Shown: positions 46,742 through 56,300, counted from the stretch's first letter. The stretch is 64,000 nucleotides of DNA from an uncultured Flavobacteriaceae bacterium (GCA_943788695.1 CALSRG010000001.1:558001-622000), one strand, 5' to 3'. Translations and numbers: made by a program. The notes: generated from the sequence alone by a model not told the origin.

Positions 46742-49651
46742 TTAGTTTAAAATAATTTCATCAGTAAATAACCAGCTGCGACCATCGAAAGGATATCCTA
46801 AATGCCATTCGGGTAACGGGCCCAAATTAGTTGCGATAATTTTGACGGCTTTCACACTTTGTTTTGCCCAAGACATGCTTATGGTTTTGATTCTTGGTGT
46901 GGTGTTTTGGGATGTGTTATTAATAGTTTCTTTTCCAATAGATTTAAATGAAATGCCGTCTTGCGACAACAGTATTTCGACATGGGTTGGGAAAAAAATC
47001 CAGGATTTTTGATCCTCAAGAAAGGATAGGTTGATGTGAGACAGCGTTTTGGCTTGATTGAGAACAATAGTCGCATTCAAATCCGTATTGTGAAACCCTT
47101 GCCAGGCTCCAGATCTAAAATCCAAGCCACCTCGACGTCCATCGATAAGGGCGTTATCTCCGCCCGCATTATATTGGTTGGCATAGGGATTGCCAAGACT
47201 TAGGCTCAAGTTGGTGTCTATTTTAACCAACTTAGAAGCAATTGTTGCACTTTGATGGCCTTTTAATGTGGCATAAATCTTTAAATCGGCCGAATCATTT
47301 AGTTCGATAGGTGTGTCGTATTTTTTATACTCGTCATTGTTTAGGCTGTAAAATAGAGCGGCTTCGGGATCGATATGGCCTAAAGTAATTGTTGTCGATC
47401 TCTTAAAAGTTGCTTCACCTTTGTCAATGAATGGCGCTGCTACAAAATCCTTGTCTTTGATCATGATACTCGGTGCTTCTGCTTCCCATTTAACTGGTTT
47501 ATCGGTCATCACATATCTCAACGTACCACCATTCATAATCATATCGTGAGTGATTTCTGTCGATTGTAACGCCTTGTCATTGTATAAAACTCTTTCAATA
47601 TAAACTGCCGATGATGATGATTTCTGTGTTTCAATTTTAAAATGACGACCATTCTCTAAGGAGATATTAGCAGATTCTACTCTTGGTGATCCGATGATGT
47701 AAGTGTTAGCTCCTGGTGTTACAGGATAAAATCCAAGGCTGCTAAAAACATACCATGCGCCCATTTGACCGCAATCTTCGTTTCCAGAGATGCCGTCGGG
47801 AGAATTCTTATAATACTTGCTCATGATTTCGGAGACTCGGGCTTGAGTTTTTTCTGGTTTATTCACAAAATTATACAGATAAGCCATATGATGACTCGGT
47901 TCATTGCCATGAGCATATTGTCCAATGAGTCCTGTAATATCAGCTTGTTCGCGACCTGTTGTAGAGGTTTTTGCACTAAAAAGATCATCAAGAGCTCGTT
48001 CAAATTGATCTGCTCCACCCATAATGTTCATTAAGCCATTAATGTCTTGTGGGACAGCAAATCGGTATTGCCAAGCATTAGCTTCGGTGTAATTAAAATT
48101 GACTTCATAAGGGTCAAAAGGTCCAAACCACTGATTGTTGAGCCGTCCTCTCATGAATCTCGATTCTGGATCGAAAACATTTTTATAAAACTGACTTCTT
48201 TTGAGGAAGTTCTCAGCAATTTCGGTTTTATCCATTTTTTCTGCCATTTTAAAAATGGTCCAATCGTCATAGGCATATTCTAAGGTTTTAGAAACCGATT
48301 CGCTTTCAAATTCCATGGGAATAAATCCAAACGTTTTATAAGATTCTAAGCCTAATTTGTTACGAGTAGCACTATGCAACATAGCCTCAAGGGCCTTGTC
48401 TTGATCGAATCCACGAATCCCTTTGAGGTAAGCATCAGCAATAACGGGAACGGCATGGTATCCAATCATACAACTCGTATAATTTCCAGACAAATCCCAA
48501 ATGGGCATGATGCCGCCTTCATCGTATTTGGCTAAAAAGGTGTTGATAAAATCTTGAGTACGTTTGGTTTCTAAAATAGTATAAAGCGGATGTGCCGCTC
48601 TGTAAGTATCCCAAAGTGAGAAGACGGTGTAGTAATTAAAGTCAATTGTTTGATGAATGTCCAGATCCATGCCTCGATATTTGCCGTCAACATCTTGATA
48701 TAAATTAGGTGCAATCATGGTGTGATACAAAGATGTGTAAAAATTAATTTTATCATCCTTGTTGTTCATCCTAACATCAATTTTCTGAAGTTGCTTGTTC
48801 CAAGCTAGGTTGGCTGTATTTCGAATTGCATCAAAGGATTGTTCTCCAATTTCAGCCTTACGATTGGCCAATGCGCCTTTCTCATCAACTGCAGAAATGC
48901 CGATCCGAATCTCTAGGTTGGCAGATTCCTTTGGGTCAAAAACAAAAGCCGCCTTAACATTTTCTCCCTGATCTTTGTTGTCTAAAAGGATCATTTCGGA
49001 GAAAGCTCTTGAAAATTCGAGATCGTAAAACACCATTTGTTTTTCAGCCCAAGCTTGCGAGAAACGATAGCCCGAAATGTGCCGGTTATCTAAAGTGTTT
49101 ATTTTAGAATCAATGACTTTGTCTCTATGTACGAGATCCAATATCACAACCTGAGGGCTGTTTTTTTTAAATTGATATTGGTGTATGCCACTTCGTTCCG
49201 AAACGGTCAATTTCACCTCGATATTGACACTATCTAATCTTACTGCATAATACCCTGGAGACGCTTTTTCGTTTTCGTGACTAAAAGGGGCGCGATAACC
49301 TGAAAGTCCGTCTGCACCATTATTAAAAATTACTGAAGTAGTTGGCATTAGCAGTACGTCACCATAGTCGCTAACTCCAGTGCCGCTGAGGTGGGTATGA
49401 GAAAAACCATAAATATAACTGTCGGTATAGTGGTATCCAGAGCAGCCGTCCCATCCGTCTAGTCTTGTGTCAGGACTCAGTTGCATCATTCCAAAAGGCA
49501 TGGTAGCGCCGGGGTAAGTGTGGCCATGACCTCCAGTACCAATAAACGGATTTACAAAAGAAGTGTAGTTTGAATCAGGTTGAGGCGGTTGACACGCAGC
49601 TAACCCCAAGCCGATAAGCCCAAGAAGGATAATTTCCCCTATTCTTTTCAT
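46742..49651 (-). CDS. GH92 family alpha-mannosidase, lipoprotein
   Basis: A 969-residue exo-alpha-mannosidase. The signal peptide ends at lipobox LAAC (C20). The N-terminal beta domain begins FVNPFIGTGGHGHTYPGA. The (alpha/alpha)6 catalytic domain has YTEANAWQYRF with the likely acid E523, GNEPSHHMAYLY, and GNEDCGQMGAWYVFSSLGFYPV with the likely base D626. After the catalytic part come a chitobiase-C-like domain (about 770-830) and an F5/8 type C-like domain (about 850-969), both probably sugar-binding. Family members remove alpha-1,2, -1,3 or -1,4 mannose from N-glycans and depend on calcium. First gene of the operon. Confidence 0.94.
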   Translation of the reverse strand: MKRIGEIILLGLIGLGLAACQPPQPDSNYTSFVNPFIGTGGHGHTYPGATMPFGMMQLSPDTRLDGWDGCSGYHYTDSYIYGFSHTHLSGTGVSDYGDVLLMPTTSVIFNNGADGLSGYRAPFSHENEKASPGYYAVRLDSVNIEVKLTVSERSGIHQYQFKKNSPQVVILDLVHRDKVIDSKINTLDNRHISGYRFSQAWAEKQMVFYDLEFSRAFSEMILLDNKDQGENVKAAFVFDPKESANLEIRIGISAVDEKGALANRKAEIGEQSFDAIRNTANLAWNKQLQKIDVRMNNKDDKINFYTSLYHTMIAPNLYQDVDGKYRGMDLDIHQTIDFNYYTVFSLWDTYRAAHPLYTILETKRTQDFINTFLAKYDEGGIMPIWDLSGNYTSCMIGYHAVPVIADAYLKGIRGFDQDKALEAMLHSATRNKLGLESYKTFGFIPMEFESESVSKTLEYAYDDWTIFKMAEKMDKTEIAENFLKRSQFYKNVFDPESRFMRGRLNNQWFGPFDPYEVNFNYTEANAWQYRFAVPQDINGLMNIMGGADQFERALDDLFSAKTSTTGREQADITGLIGQYAHGNEPSHHMAYLYNFVNKPEKTQARVSEIMSKYYKNSPDGISGNEDCGQMGAWYVFSSLGFYPVTPGANTYIIGSPRVESANISLENGRHFKIETQKSSSSAVYIERVLYNDKALQSTEITHDMIMNGGTLRYVMTDKPVKWEAEAPSIMIKDKDFVAAPFIDKGEATFKRSTTITLGHIDPEAALFYSLNNDEYKKYDTPIELNDSADLKIYATLKGHQSATIASKLVKIDTNLSLSLGNPYANQYNAGGDNALIDGRRGGLDFRSGAWQGFHNTDLNATIVLNQAKTLSHINLSFLEDQKSWIFFPTHVEILLSQDGISFKSIGKETINNTSQNTTPRIKTISMSWAKQSVKAVKIIATNLGPLPEWHLGYPFDGRSWLFTDEIILN

Positions 49652-49743
49652 TCTTTTGTCAAGTTGAAATTTTTAATTTACAACACGACCACAATATAGA
49701 AAATCTTAACCTATTCTAAGGGTTATACTTTTCAACAATATGC

Positions 49744-49751
49744 TACATTTG
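49744..49751 (+). promoter_or_regulatory. -7 box (TACATTTG) of the metallophosphoesterase gene
   Basis: Exact TAnnTTTG, 20 bases before the ATG at 49772. No TTTG 19 bp upstream. Confidence 0.45.
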
Positions 49752-49771
49752 TCGCCAAAGTACTGTTGCTG

Positions 49772-51004
49772 ATGCTATTATTTTTCCTCTTTTTTACTTT
49801 AAGCGTGCTGGCAGTTGAGTTATATGCGTACCAAGCCCTAAAAGTAACTACACGTAAGGGACCGTTCAGGTGGTTGTATTGGAGCTTTACCGCTATAGGT
49901 TATGGCATATTTGTAACCCAACTCATTCTTTTTTTAATAGGTGCGAAATATCGGGGTTTGATAGGGATTTCCTTTGCGTCTTTTATAACGCTTGCCATCG
50001 CTAAGTGGCTGATCATTCTCCTCCTTTTTGTAGAAGATGTTTTCCGGTTACTAAAAGCTGTGCGACGTAAAATAGGTTCAAATAAGTCAGAGGGTAATTT
50101 TTTACCTTCAAGAAAAAAGTTTATCAGTCAGTTGGCCCTTGGTCTTACAGCCATACCATTTGCAAGTGTTCTCTATGGTGTTTTAAGAGGACGCTACGAC
50201 TTTAGAGTGGTTCGCCATAGTTTATATTTTGATGATTTACCAAAATCTTTTGACGGCTACCAAATCACACATATTAGTGATTTGCACATGGGAACTTTTG
50301 ACGATCGTGAAAAGGTCATTTATGCCATTGATTTGATTCAGAATCAACAATCTGATATCATTTTATTTACGGGAGATTTGGTCAATAATGAATCGAAAGA
50401 GGTATTGCCATGGCAAAATATATTGTCGAGATTGTCAGCAGTTGATGGTGTTTATTCTGTTCTAGGGAATCATGACTACAGCGACTACAAGCGTTGGGAG
50501 TCCGCTGAGGCCAAACAAGCGGATTTTGAAAATTTAGTTGGTCTTCAAAAGGAGATGGGCTTCAGCTTGTTGAGAAACGAGGCTGTAACCTTGAATCGTA
50601 ACGATGACCAACTATCACTGGTTGGTGTAGAAAATTGGGGCGATCGTTTTGTAAAAAAAGGAGATATGGAACTGGCACAGCAAAACGTTCACCCAAAATC
50701 ATTTAAGATATTGATGAGTCATGACCCGTCACATTGGGATCAAATTGTAAAAGATCATCCGATGCATTATCACCTCACCCTAAGTGGTCATACGCATGGC
50801 ATGCAGTTTGGCGTTGAAATTCCGGGATGGATCAAATGGAGCCCAATTCAGGCGCGATACAAATACTGGGCAGGTATTTATCAAGAAAATGGCCGCTATA
50901 TTAATGTTAATCGTGGCTTGGGGTGTTTAGGCTTTCCCGGTAGAATTGGCATTTGGCCAGAAATTACCGTGATCACTCTTAAAAAAGGCGTTAAATCATC
51001 TTAG
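49772..51004 (+). CDS. Membrane-anchored metallophosphoesterase
   Basis: A 410-residue protein. The N-terminal 100 residues hold three TM helices, and a further hydrophobic segment follows near 115-135. The C-terminal calcineurin-like domain has all five metal motifs: ISDLHMG, FTGDLVN, LGNHDYSDY, LMSHDPS and LSGHTHGMQ. It resembles YaeI/YkuE-type phosphoesterases, some of which hydrolyse lipids such as UDP-diacylglucosamine, but that substrate is not shown here. The ATG at 49772 is preferred over a TTG two codons earlier. Confidence 0.9.
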   Translation: MLLFFLFFTLSVLAVELYAYQALKVTTRKGPFRWLYWSFTAIGYGIFVTQLILFLIGAKYRGLIGISFASFITLAIAKWLIILLLFVEDVFRLLKAVRRKIGSNKSEGNFLPSRKKFISQLALGLTAIPFASVLYGVLRGRYDFRVVRHSLYFDDLPKSFDGYQITHISDLHMGTFDDREKVIYAIDLIQNQQSDIILFTGDLVNNESKEVLPWQNILSRLSAVDGVYSVLGNHDYSDYKRWESAEAKQADFENLVGLQKEMGFSLLRNEAVTLNRNDDQLSLVGVENWGDRFVKKGDMELAQQNVHPKSFKILMSHDPSHWDQIVKDHPMHYHLTLSGHTHGMQFGVEIPGWIKWSPIQARYKYWAGIYQENGRYINVNRGLGCLGFPGRIGIWPEITVITLKKGVKSS

Positions 51005-51018
51005 TTGCGAGGATTTGC

Positions 51019-51026
51019 TATCTTTG
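51019..51026 (+). promoter_or_regulatory. -7 box (TATCTTTG) of the thioredoxin-like gene
   Basis: Perfect consensus -7 element, 31 bases before the ATG. It would give the gene its own transcript in addition to read-through from the phosphoesterase gene. Confidence 0.5.
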
Positions 51027-51057
51027 CATCTTAGAACTTAAACGAAAACTTTAAGTG

Positions 51058-51354
51058 ATGCCAAAATTTGGAGACCTTATTGACATTGATCTTCCAGTGC
51101 TCTTCGATTTTTATACCGAATGGAGCGAGGAATCAAAAGCTATGAATCCAGTGCTAAAGGATGTGGCTGCAGCGCTTGGTGACAAAGCCAAAGTGATCAA
51201 AATCGACATTGAGAAAAACAAGTCACTGGGCGAAGCTTTGCGCATAAAGGGCCTGCCTACATTAATCATTTACAAAAATGGTGAAATGAAATGGCGCCAG
51301 AGCGGTGAACTCGACGCGAATACTTTAATAGGTCGTGTCAAGGAATTTATTTAA
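51058..51354 (+). CDS. Thioredoxin-fold protein lacking the CxxC active site
   Basis: A 98-residue single-domain protein with a full thioredoxin fold pattern: strand FDFYTEW, helix, strand KVIKIDIEKN, cis-proline P67 in GLPTLIIYKNG, and the C-terminal helix. The active site that should read WCGPCK is W22-S-E-E-S-K27, so both cysteines are serine (S23, S26). It cannot act as a dithiol oxidoreductase. Chaperone or scaffold roles are possible. I start at ATG 51058 rather than the GTG one codon before. Its stop overlaps the opposing DUF2723 stop. Confidence 0.9.
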   Translation: MPKFGDLIDIDLPVLFDFYTEWSEESKAMNPVLKDVAAALGDKAKVIKIDIEKNKSLGEALRIKGLPTLIIYKNGEMKWRQSGELDANTLIGRVKEFI

Positions 51355-54300
51355 TCATTTACTTTATCCGCTATTATTGAGTCTGATGCCCTAGTGTCAG
51401 GTTCAGTGTCATCATCACCCATAAAATACTTGAACTGACTGATTAAATCATTATAGGCTTTCATAGCATTGGTGATGTAGTTATTGTCTTTGTCTTCAAT
51501 AATAACCGTATCTACCAAACTTCTGTAGCGTTCAATTTGATCGTAAATCTCGTCAAAATAGGCTTCCTGTTGATCAATATTCAACCCACTATAATAAGTT
51601 AAGGATTCCTCGTATTTCTTAGCCACTTGCTCGAAAAGTGTTCTGGCTTTTTCTACTGCTCCTCTGTTGTAATAGGTTAGAATAAAGGGTTCAACCAAAG
51701 CATAATAGCCAAAAATATCAACAGGCATTTTTGCCATGGCCAAATCTGCTAATTTTTCGGCTTGTTCAAGTTTATCCTCTTTGAGCAGTTGTTCTGCCAG
51801 TCGTGCCATATTACCGCGATAGCTGATACTATTCCGTCGTGTTTGGACATCATGATAAACACCAGCTTCGCCACTATTGCCCCAATCCCAGTTCATCACC
51901 ATATTGTACATAATATCCGTGTCGATGCGACCCATTTCGTAAGGATTTCTTGGATCTACAGGCGTCTTAATGGGTACCAGTTTGTAGCACATGCCTTCCA
52001 ACTGAAGGTAGTCTTTCATCCAAATATAATCGTCATTACCAAAGGCACCACCTGTAAAGTAAATAGGACGTTTCCAGTCATTGTTGTTTAAAATGTCCAA
52101 CATAATGAGTCGGTTTTTATAAACCGCCTGATCTGTAATTTTGATATCAATAAAAGGTTCAATCAAACTGGAGTCTTTAGCTCTTACCAAGCCATTTTTC
52201 AAAACATTTTCTTTATTGACTGGAATTCGAATATTTTCGATTGGTAAGAAATTCATTTCCAAATCTTGTTGGCGGTAGAGGCTTAAATCTCGTCCGCGTT
52301 GTTTTAGATAATTACCATATTTGGCTCGTTCGCTATCGTTGGTGATAAAACTCATTACCTCGGCAAGGGCTAAAGTGTCCTCCGAGATCGGTTCTTTGAT
52401 CACATAGTCGCGTGTACCATAACGATATTTGTAGTGTTCTAAGCTTGATGGAATGGGTTCGCTTTCATAGGATTGGCGTTTCATTTGATCAATATACCAG
52501 TCTGTTTGTAACAGCGAAGTATTCACCACACGAACGTCGGTGCGAATGCCTTCGATCTCTTGGGCGTACCATAAAGGGAAGGAATCGTTATCGCCAATTG
52601 AAAACAATAGGGCATTTGGAGCACACGATTCCAAATATTTAACGGCCATGGCGTGGGCTGTTTTACGATGTGATCGGTCGTGATCGTCCCAATTTTCTGA
52701 TGCTAATAATCCTGGGACAACCAGCAAAAATAAGCTTGTCAAAAGCGGAACTGTTACCCTAGTGTTCCATTTTTTCTGAACCATATCGATTAGCGCAAAC
52801 GCGCCAAATCCAATCCATATGGCAAACACGTAAAATGAGCCCACTACAGAGTAGTCGCGTTCTCTTGGTTCAAAGGGTCGCACATTGGTATAGAATTGAA
52901 TGGCTAATCCTGTGAATAAAAAGAAAACCAATAATACCCAAAACTGCGACTTGCTTTTTTGATAGAGGAAAAACAATCCAATCATTCCAAACAAGAAAGG
53001 CAGAAAATAATATGTATTTCGAGCTTTATTGTTTTGGACATCGGAAGGAAGGTTTTCTTGAGATACTCCCAGATGCCATTCGTCTATGGCATTAATCCCG
53101 CTGATCCAATTGCCATGGTTGTTTAATTCCCCTTGAATGTCATCCTGTCTGCCAACAAAATTCCACATGAGGTAACGCCAATACATAAACCCAAATTGGT
53201 AGTCCACCATATAAATAATGTTGTCTCCAAAGCTTGGCTTTTCAATAGTTAGGTATGATCCAAACTGCTGCAAGAAACTTTCATAATCTTCGTAAGACAC
53301 ATTTCCGGCTTCCATTTCAGTCCGAAATTCTGAAATTATGGTAGTGAGTTGTTTTTCACTCTGCCATTCTGGTCGAACGTTAAAGTCTAAAAGTCCCGTG
53401 TATTTCATGTAATTTCGGGAGTGCTCTGCGCTGTGCATTCTGGGTAAAAAGGCTGCCTGTTCGCGATTGTAATTTTGGATCGCGTTGGCATAATCGTTCA
53501 CAATGTCGTAAGTGCCCGTTTCGAAATTTCGCTCGTATTTGGGAGCCGCATCGCGATATGGATTCAGTTCATCTAAGGGTGCATAACGGTCCGTAAAGAG
53601 TGGTCCGTAAAACAAATATGTTTTTGGGTATTGTTCTAAATTGTAATAGGCTAATAGCTCGCGCGCATTGGATGGGTCGTTTTCATTGATATTGACCCCT
53701 GCATTGGCTCGAATGGGGAGCATCATCCAAGATGAAAATCCGACGAAAACAAAAAGAAAACAAAGTAATGCCGTTTGAAGTTGTGGTTTGTTATTTTGAA
53801 AGGCATAGCGAAGTCCATAAATAAAAAGTAAAATCAGAATGAGTCCAGCTAAAATGGTTCCTGAATGGAAAGGTAATCCAGTGGTGTTGACTATGGTAAC
53901 TTCCATCCAACCGAACCACCACAAGGCTGCAGGTAGCAACAATTTGAAGATGAAAGCCAAAAGGGCCACCACAGCTAAATTAGCCACGATAAAAGACTTG
54001 GCGTTGACCTTCGGATAACGTTTGTAAAAGTAAATGAGTCCGATGGCAGGAATAGTCAATAATCCCATAAAATGCACCCCAAAAGACAATCCAATAATAA
54101 AGGCAATGAGCAGTAGCCAACGGTTACCTCGTGGGTCATCCATATCCGCTTCCCATCGCAAGCCTAAATAAAATAAGGCCGACATGATCAAGGTGGCCAT
54201 AGCATATACTTCGGCTTCGGTGGCATTGAACCAAAAGGAATCTGTAAAAGCGAACGCCAAACTCCCTACAAAGGCACTACCCAGAATTGCGGTAATTTGT

Positions 54301-54647
54301 CCAGTGGTAGCAGTTTTTTTAGCTCCTACTAATTTAAATAACAACCGCACCAAGGTCCAGAACAAAAAGGCTATGGTGAGCGCACTGGCAAGGCCGCTCA
54401 TTAGGTTGAGCGTAAAGCCAATGGACTCTGGATTGGGTGAAAAATTTGAAACCACTGCTCCAATCATCTGAAACAAGGGCGCCCCAGGAGGGTGTCCCAC
54501 TTGCAATTTGGCGGAGGTTAGCATGTACTCGCCCACGTCCCAAAAACTTACTGTTGGCTCAACGGTTAAAGTGTAACTGACAAAGGCAACGGCAAAAGCC
54601 GTCCAACCTAAGATTAGATTCCAAGTTTTAAATTTTTGAGGGGTCAT
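51351..54647 (-). CDS. DUF2723 (PMT-like) polytopic membrane protein
   Basis: A 1098-residue protein. The N-terminal half has about ten or more TM helices and the DUF2723 signature PTVSFWDVGEYMLTSAKL followed by QVGHPPGAPLFQM, related to protein O-mannosyltransferases; the acidic D-x-x-E pair is retained. The middle of the protein is soluble. The last 200 residues are helical with TPR-like repeats (EQLLKEDKLEQAEKLADLAM, KARTLFEQVAKKY). Glycosyltransfer from a lipid donor is inferred from the family only. A start at 54680 is possible, but I prefer 54647, which leaves a 37-base leader after the -7 box. Confidence 0.85.
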   Translation of the reverse strand: MTPQKFKTWNLILGWTAFAVAFVSYTLTVEPTVSFWDVGEYMLTSAKLQVGHPPGAPLFQMIGAVVSNFSPNPESIGFTLNLMSGLASALTIAFLFWTLVRLLFKLVGAKKTATTGQITAILGSAFVGSLAFAFTDSFWFNATEAEVYAMATLIMSALFYLGLRWEADMDDPRGNRWLLLIAFIIGLSFGVHFMGLLTIPAIGLIYFYKRYPKVNAKSFIVANLAVVALLAFIFKLLLPAALWWFGWMEVTIVNTTGLPFHSGTILAGLILILLFIYGLRYAFQNNKPQLQTALLCFLFVFVGFSSWMMLPIRANAGVNINENDPSNARELLAYYNLEQYPKTYLFYGPLFTDRYAPLDELNPYRDAAPKYERNFETGTYDIVNDYANAIQNYNREQAAFLPRMHSAEHSRNYMKYTGLLDFNVRPEWQSEKQLTTIISEFRTEMEAGNVSYEDYESFLQQFGSYLTIEKPSFGDNIIYMVDYQFGFMYWRYLMWNFVGRQDDIQGELNNHGNWISGINAIDEWHLGVSQENLPSDVQNNKARNTYYFLPFLFGMIGLFFLYQKSKSQFWVLLVFFLFTGLAIQFYTNVRPFEPRERDYSVVGSFYVFAIWIGFGAFALIDMVQKKWNTRVTVPLLTSLFLLVVPGLLASENWDDHDRSHRKTAHAMAVKYLESCAPNALLFSIGDNDSFPLWYAQEIEGIRTDVRVVNTSLLQTDWYIDQMKRQSYESEPIPSSLEHYKYRYGTRDYVIKEPISEDTLALAEVMSFITNDSERAKYGNYLKQRGRDLSLYRQQDLEMNFLPIENIRIPVNKENVLKNGLVRAKDSSLIEPFIDIKITDQAVYKNRLIMLDILNNNDWKRPIYFTGGAFGNDDYIWMKDYLQLEGMCYKLVPIKTPVDPRNPYEMGRIDTDIMYNMVMNWDWGNSGEAGVYHDVQTRRNSISYRGNMARLAEQLLKEDKLEQAEKLADLAMAKMPVDIFGYYALVEPFILTYYNRGAVEKARTLFEQVAKKYEESLTYYSGLNIDQQEAYFDEIYDQIERYRSLVDTVIIEDKDNNYITNAMKAYNDLISQFKYFMGDDDTEPDTRASDSIIADKVND

Positions 54648-54688
54648 GCGTTGCCTAGTTTTTACCCTACGAAAATACATATAAAATT

Positions 54689-54719
54689 CAAAGTAATCCT
54701 AACGCCTTTTTGGCTCAAC
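54689..54719 (-). promoter_or_regulatory. Candidate promoter of the DUF2723 gene
   Basis: On the minus strand GTTG (54719-54716), 19 bp, then TTACTTTG (54696-54689). Each box differs from consensus by one base; the spacing is ideal. Confidence 0.4.
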
Positions 54720-54868
54720 TTTTTTTTGTATTTTAGTTTCACCTTAATACAAATCTACAGTCTGACATGAACGTTTTTCGAGAGACTTTTTTTGATCGAA
54801 TCCGACATTAACAATGCCTAACTTTAATAAAGTCCATTCTATTGATATTTCTTTTCAATTTTTCATCG

Positions 54869-54880
54869 TAATATTGCAAT
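54869..54880 (+). promoter_or_regulatory. arsR -7 box overlapped by a small palindrome
   Basis: TAATATTG (54869-54876) is one base from TAnnTTTG. The palindrome ATTGCAAT (54873-54880) overlaps it, 17 bases before the arsR ATG, a fitting place for an ArsR operator. Short and AT-rich, so uncertain. Confidence 0.3.
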
Positions 54881-54897
54881 GAATTAGAAATAGCGAT

Positions 54898-55230
54898 ATG
54901 GGATTAGTCAAAACAGAATTGTTCAACACTCAGGATAATAAGATCGCCGCTATTGCCAAGGCATTGGGGCATCCAGCGAGGGTGGCCATCTTGCAGCACT
55001 TGTTCAAAATTGATTCGTGCGTTTGTGGTGATTTGGTCAATGAAATCGGATTGGCGCAACCCACCATTTCCCAACATTTGAAAGAACTCAAACAATTGGG
55101 ATTGATCAAGGGTAATGTGGAAGGCACCAGTGTCTGCTATTGCATCAACATGGACAATTGGGCCCGAATGAAAGCCCAGTTGTTGGATTTCCTCAATCAA
55201 GATATTTCGATAGACAACTCCTGTTGTTAG
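54898..55230 (+). CDS. arsR: ArsR/SmtB family metalloregulator
   Basis: A 110-residue winged-helix repressor. The domain runs from ALGHPARVAILQHL through the recognition helix LAQPTISQHLKELKQLGLI. The sensor motif C41-V-C43 in DSCVCGDL is the arsenite site of classical ArsR proteins, and there is also a C-terminal vicinal pair C109-C110. Binding of arsenite or antimonite would release DNA and derepress the acr3 gene 38 bp downstream. Confidence 0.92.
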   Translation: MGLVKTELFNTQDNKIAAIAKALGHPARVAILQHLFKIDSCVCGDLVNEIGLAQPTISQHLKELKQLGLIKGNVEGTSVCYCINMDNWARMKAQLLDFLNQDISIDNSCC

Positions 55231-55268
55231 TCCGTTTATTTAAACATAATTAATATTTCATCAAATTT

Positions 55269-56300
55269 ATGGTGGCAAAAAAGCTGAGTTTTTTAGATAA
55301 AAACTTAACCCTTTGGATTTTTACAGCGATGGCATTTGGTATTGGTTTGGGGTATTTTGTCCCTGATTTTTCAAATGTCATTAATCGTTTTAATAGCGGA
55401 ACCACCAATATTCCAATTGCCATTGGTTTGATTCTGATGATGTATCCGCCACTAGCTAAAGTGAATTATGCCCTTTTGCCAATGGTTTTTAAAAATACAA
55501 AAATCCTATCTATTTCTTTGCTGCTCAATTGGGTCATTGGACCCGCATTGATGTTTGTCTTGGCAATTACTTTTTTACGTGACTACCCCGAATATATGGT
55601 TGGGTTGATTTTAATAGGTTTGGCACGCTGTATCGCTATGGTATTGGTATGGAACGACCTGGCCGAAGGGAGCAGCGAATACGGCGCAGGCTTGGTGGCT
55701 CTAAATAGTATTTTTCAAGTCTTTGCCTATAGTTTTTACGCATGGATTTTTATTACTGTGCTTCCTCCTTACTTCGGTTTTGATGGGGCCGTAGTGGATA
55801 TTTCTATTGCCACCATTGCAGAAAGTGTGGCTATATATTTAGGCATTCCCTTTCTGTTGGGCATTCTGAGCAGATGGATATTGGTAAAAATCAAAGGCGA
55901 GGCATGGTACAACCAAACCTTTATTCCTGCTATTTCACCATTAACCTTGATAGCTTTGTTATTTACTATCGTGATTATGTTTTCGTTAAAGGGAGAATTG
56001 ATTGTTGAAATTCCTATGGATGTGCTCATTATTTCAGTGCCTTTACTATTCTATTTTACACTGATGTTTATCATTGGATTTTTTGTAACCAAAGCCACTG
56101 GAGCCGAATACGACAAAACCACCTCGGTGGCTTTTACAGCAGCAGGTAACAATTTTGAATTGGCTATTGCTGTCTCTATTGCAGTTTTTGGGTTAAATTC
56201 TGGTCAGGCGTTTGCCGGCGTTATTGGCCCCTTAGTTGAGGTTCCTGCACTGATATTGTTAGTGCGCGCATCCTTTTGGTTGAGAAAGAAATACTATTAA
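55269..56300 (+). CDS. acr3: Arsenite efflux transporter, ACR3 family
   Basis: A 343-residue, ten-TM arsenite permease. The conserved cysteine C121 in [16 protein letters not shown] and the segment [20 protein letters not shown], holding the conserved glutamate, mark ACR3. It exports As(III) using the proton motive force. It is the only partner of arsR here; no arsenate reductase (arsC), arsM or arsA lies nearby, so arsenate resistance would need a reductase elsewhere. Confidence 0.94.
   Translation: MVAKKLSFLDKNLTLWIFTAMAFGIGLGYFVPDFSNVINRFNSGTTNIPIAIGLILMMYPPLAKVNYALLPMVFKNTKILSISLLLNWVIGPALMFVLAITFLRDYPEYMVGLILIGLARCIAMVLVWNDLAEGSSEYGAGLVALNSIFQVFAYSFYAWIFITVLPPYFGFDGAVVDISIATIAESVAIYLGIPFLLGILSRWILVKIKGEAWYNQTFIPAISPLTLIALLFTIVIMFSLKGELIVEIPMDVLIISVPLLFYFTLMFIIGFFVTKATGAEYDKTTSVAFTAAGNNFELAIAVSIAVFGLNSGQAFAGVIGPLVEVPALILLVRASFWLRKKYY

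Noticed and set aside
54767-54811. Mini-ORF of 14 codons (MNVFRETFFDRIRH) upstream of arsR
   Set aside because: Too short to support as a gene; no start signals or homology visible. It may be a remnant.
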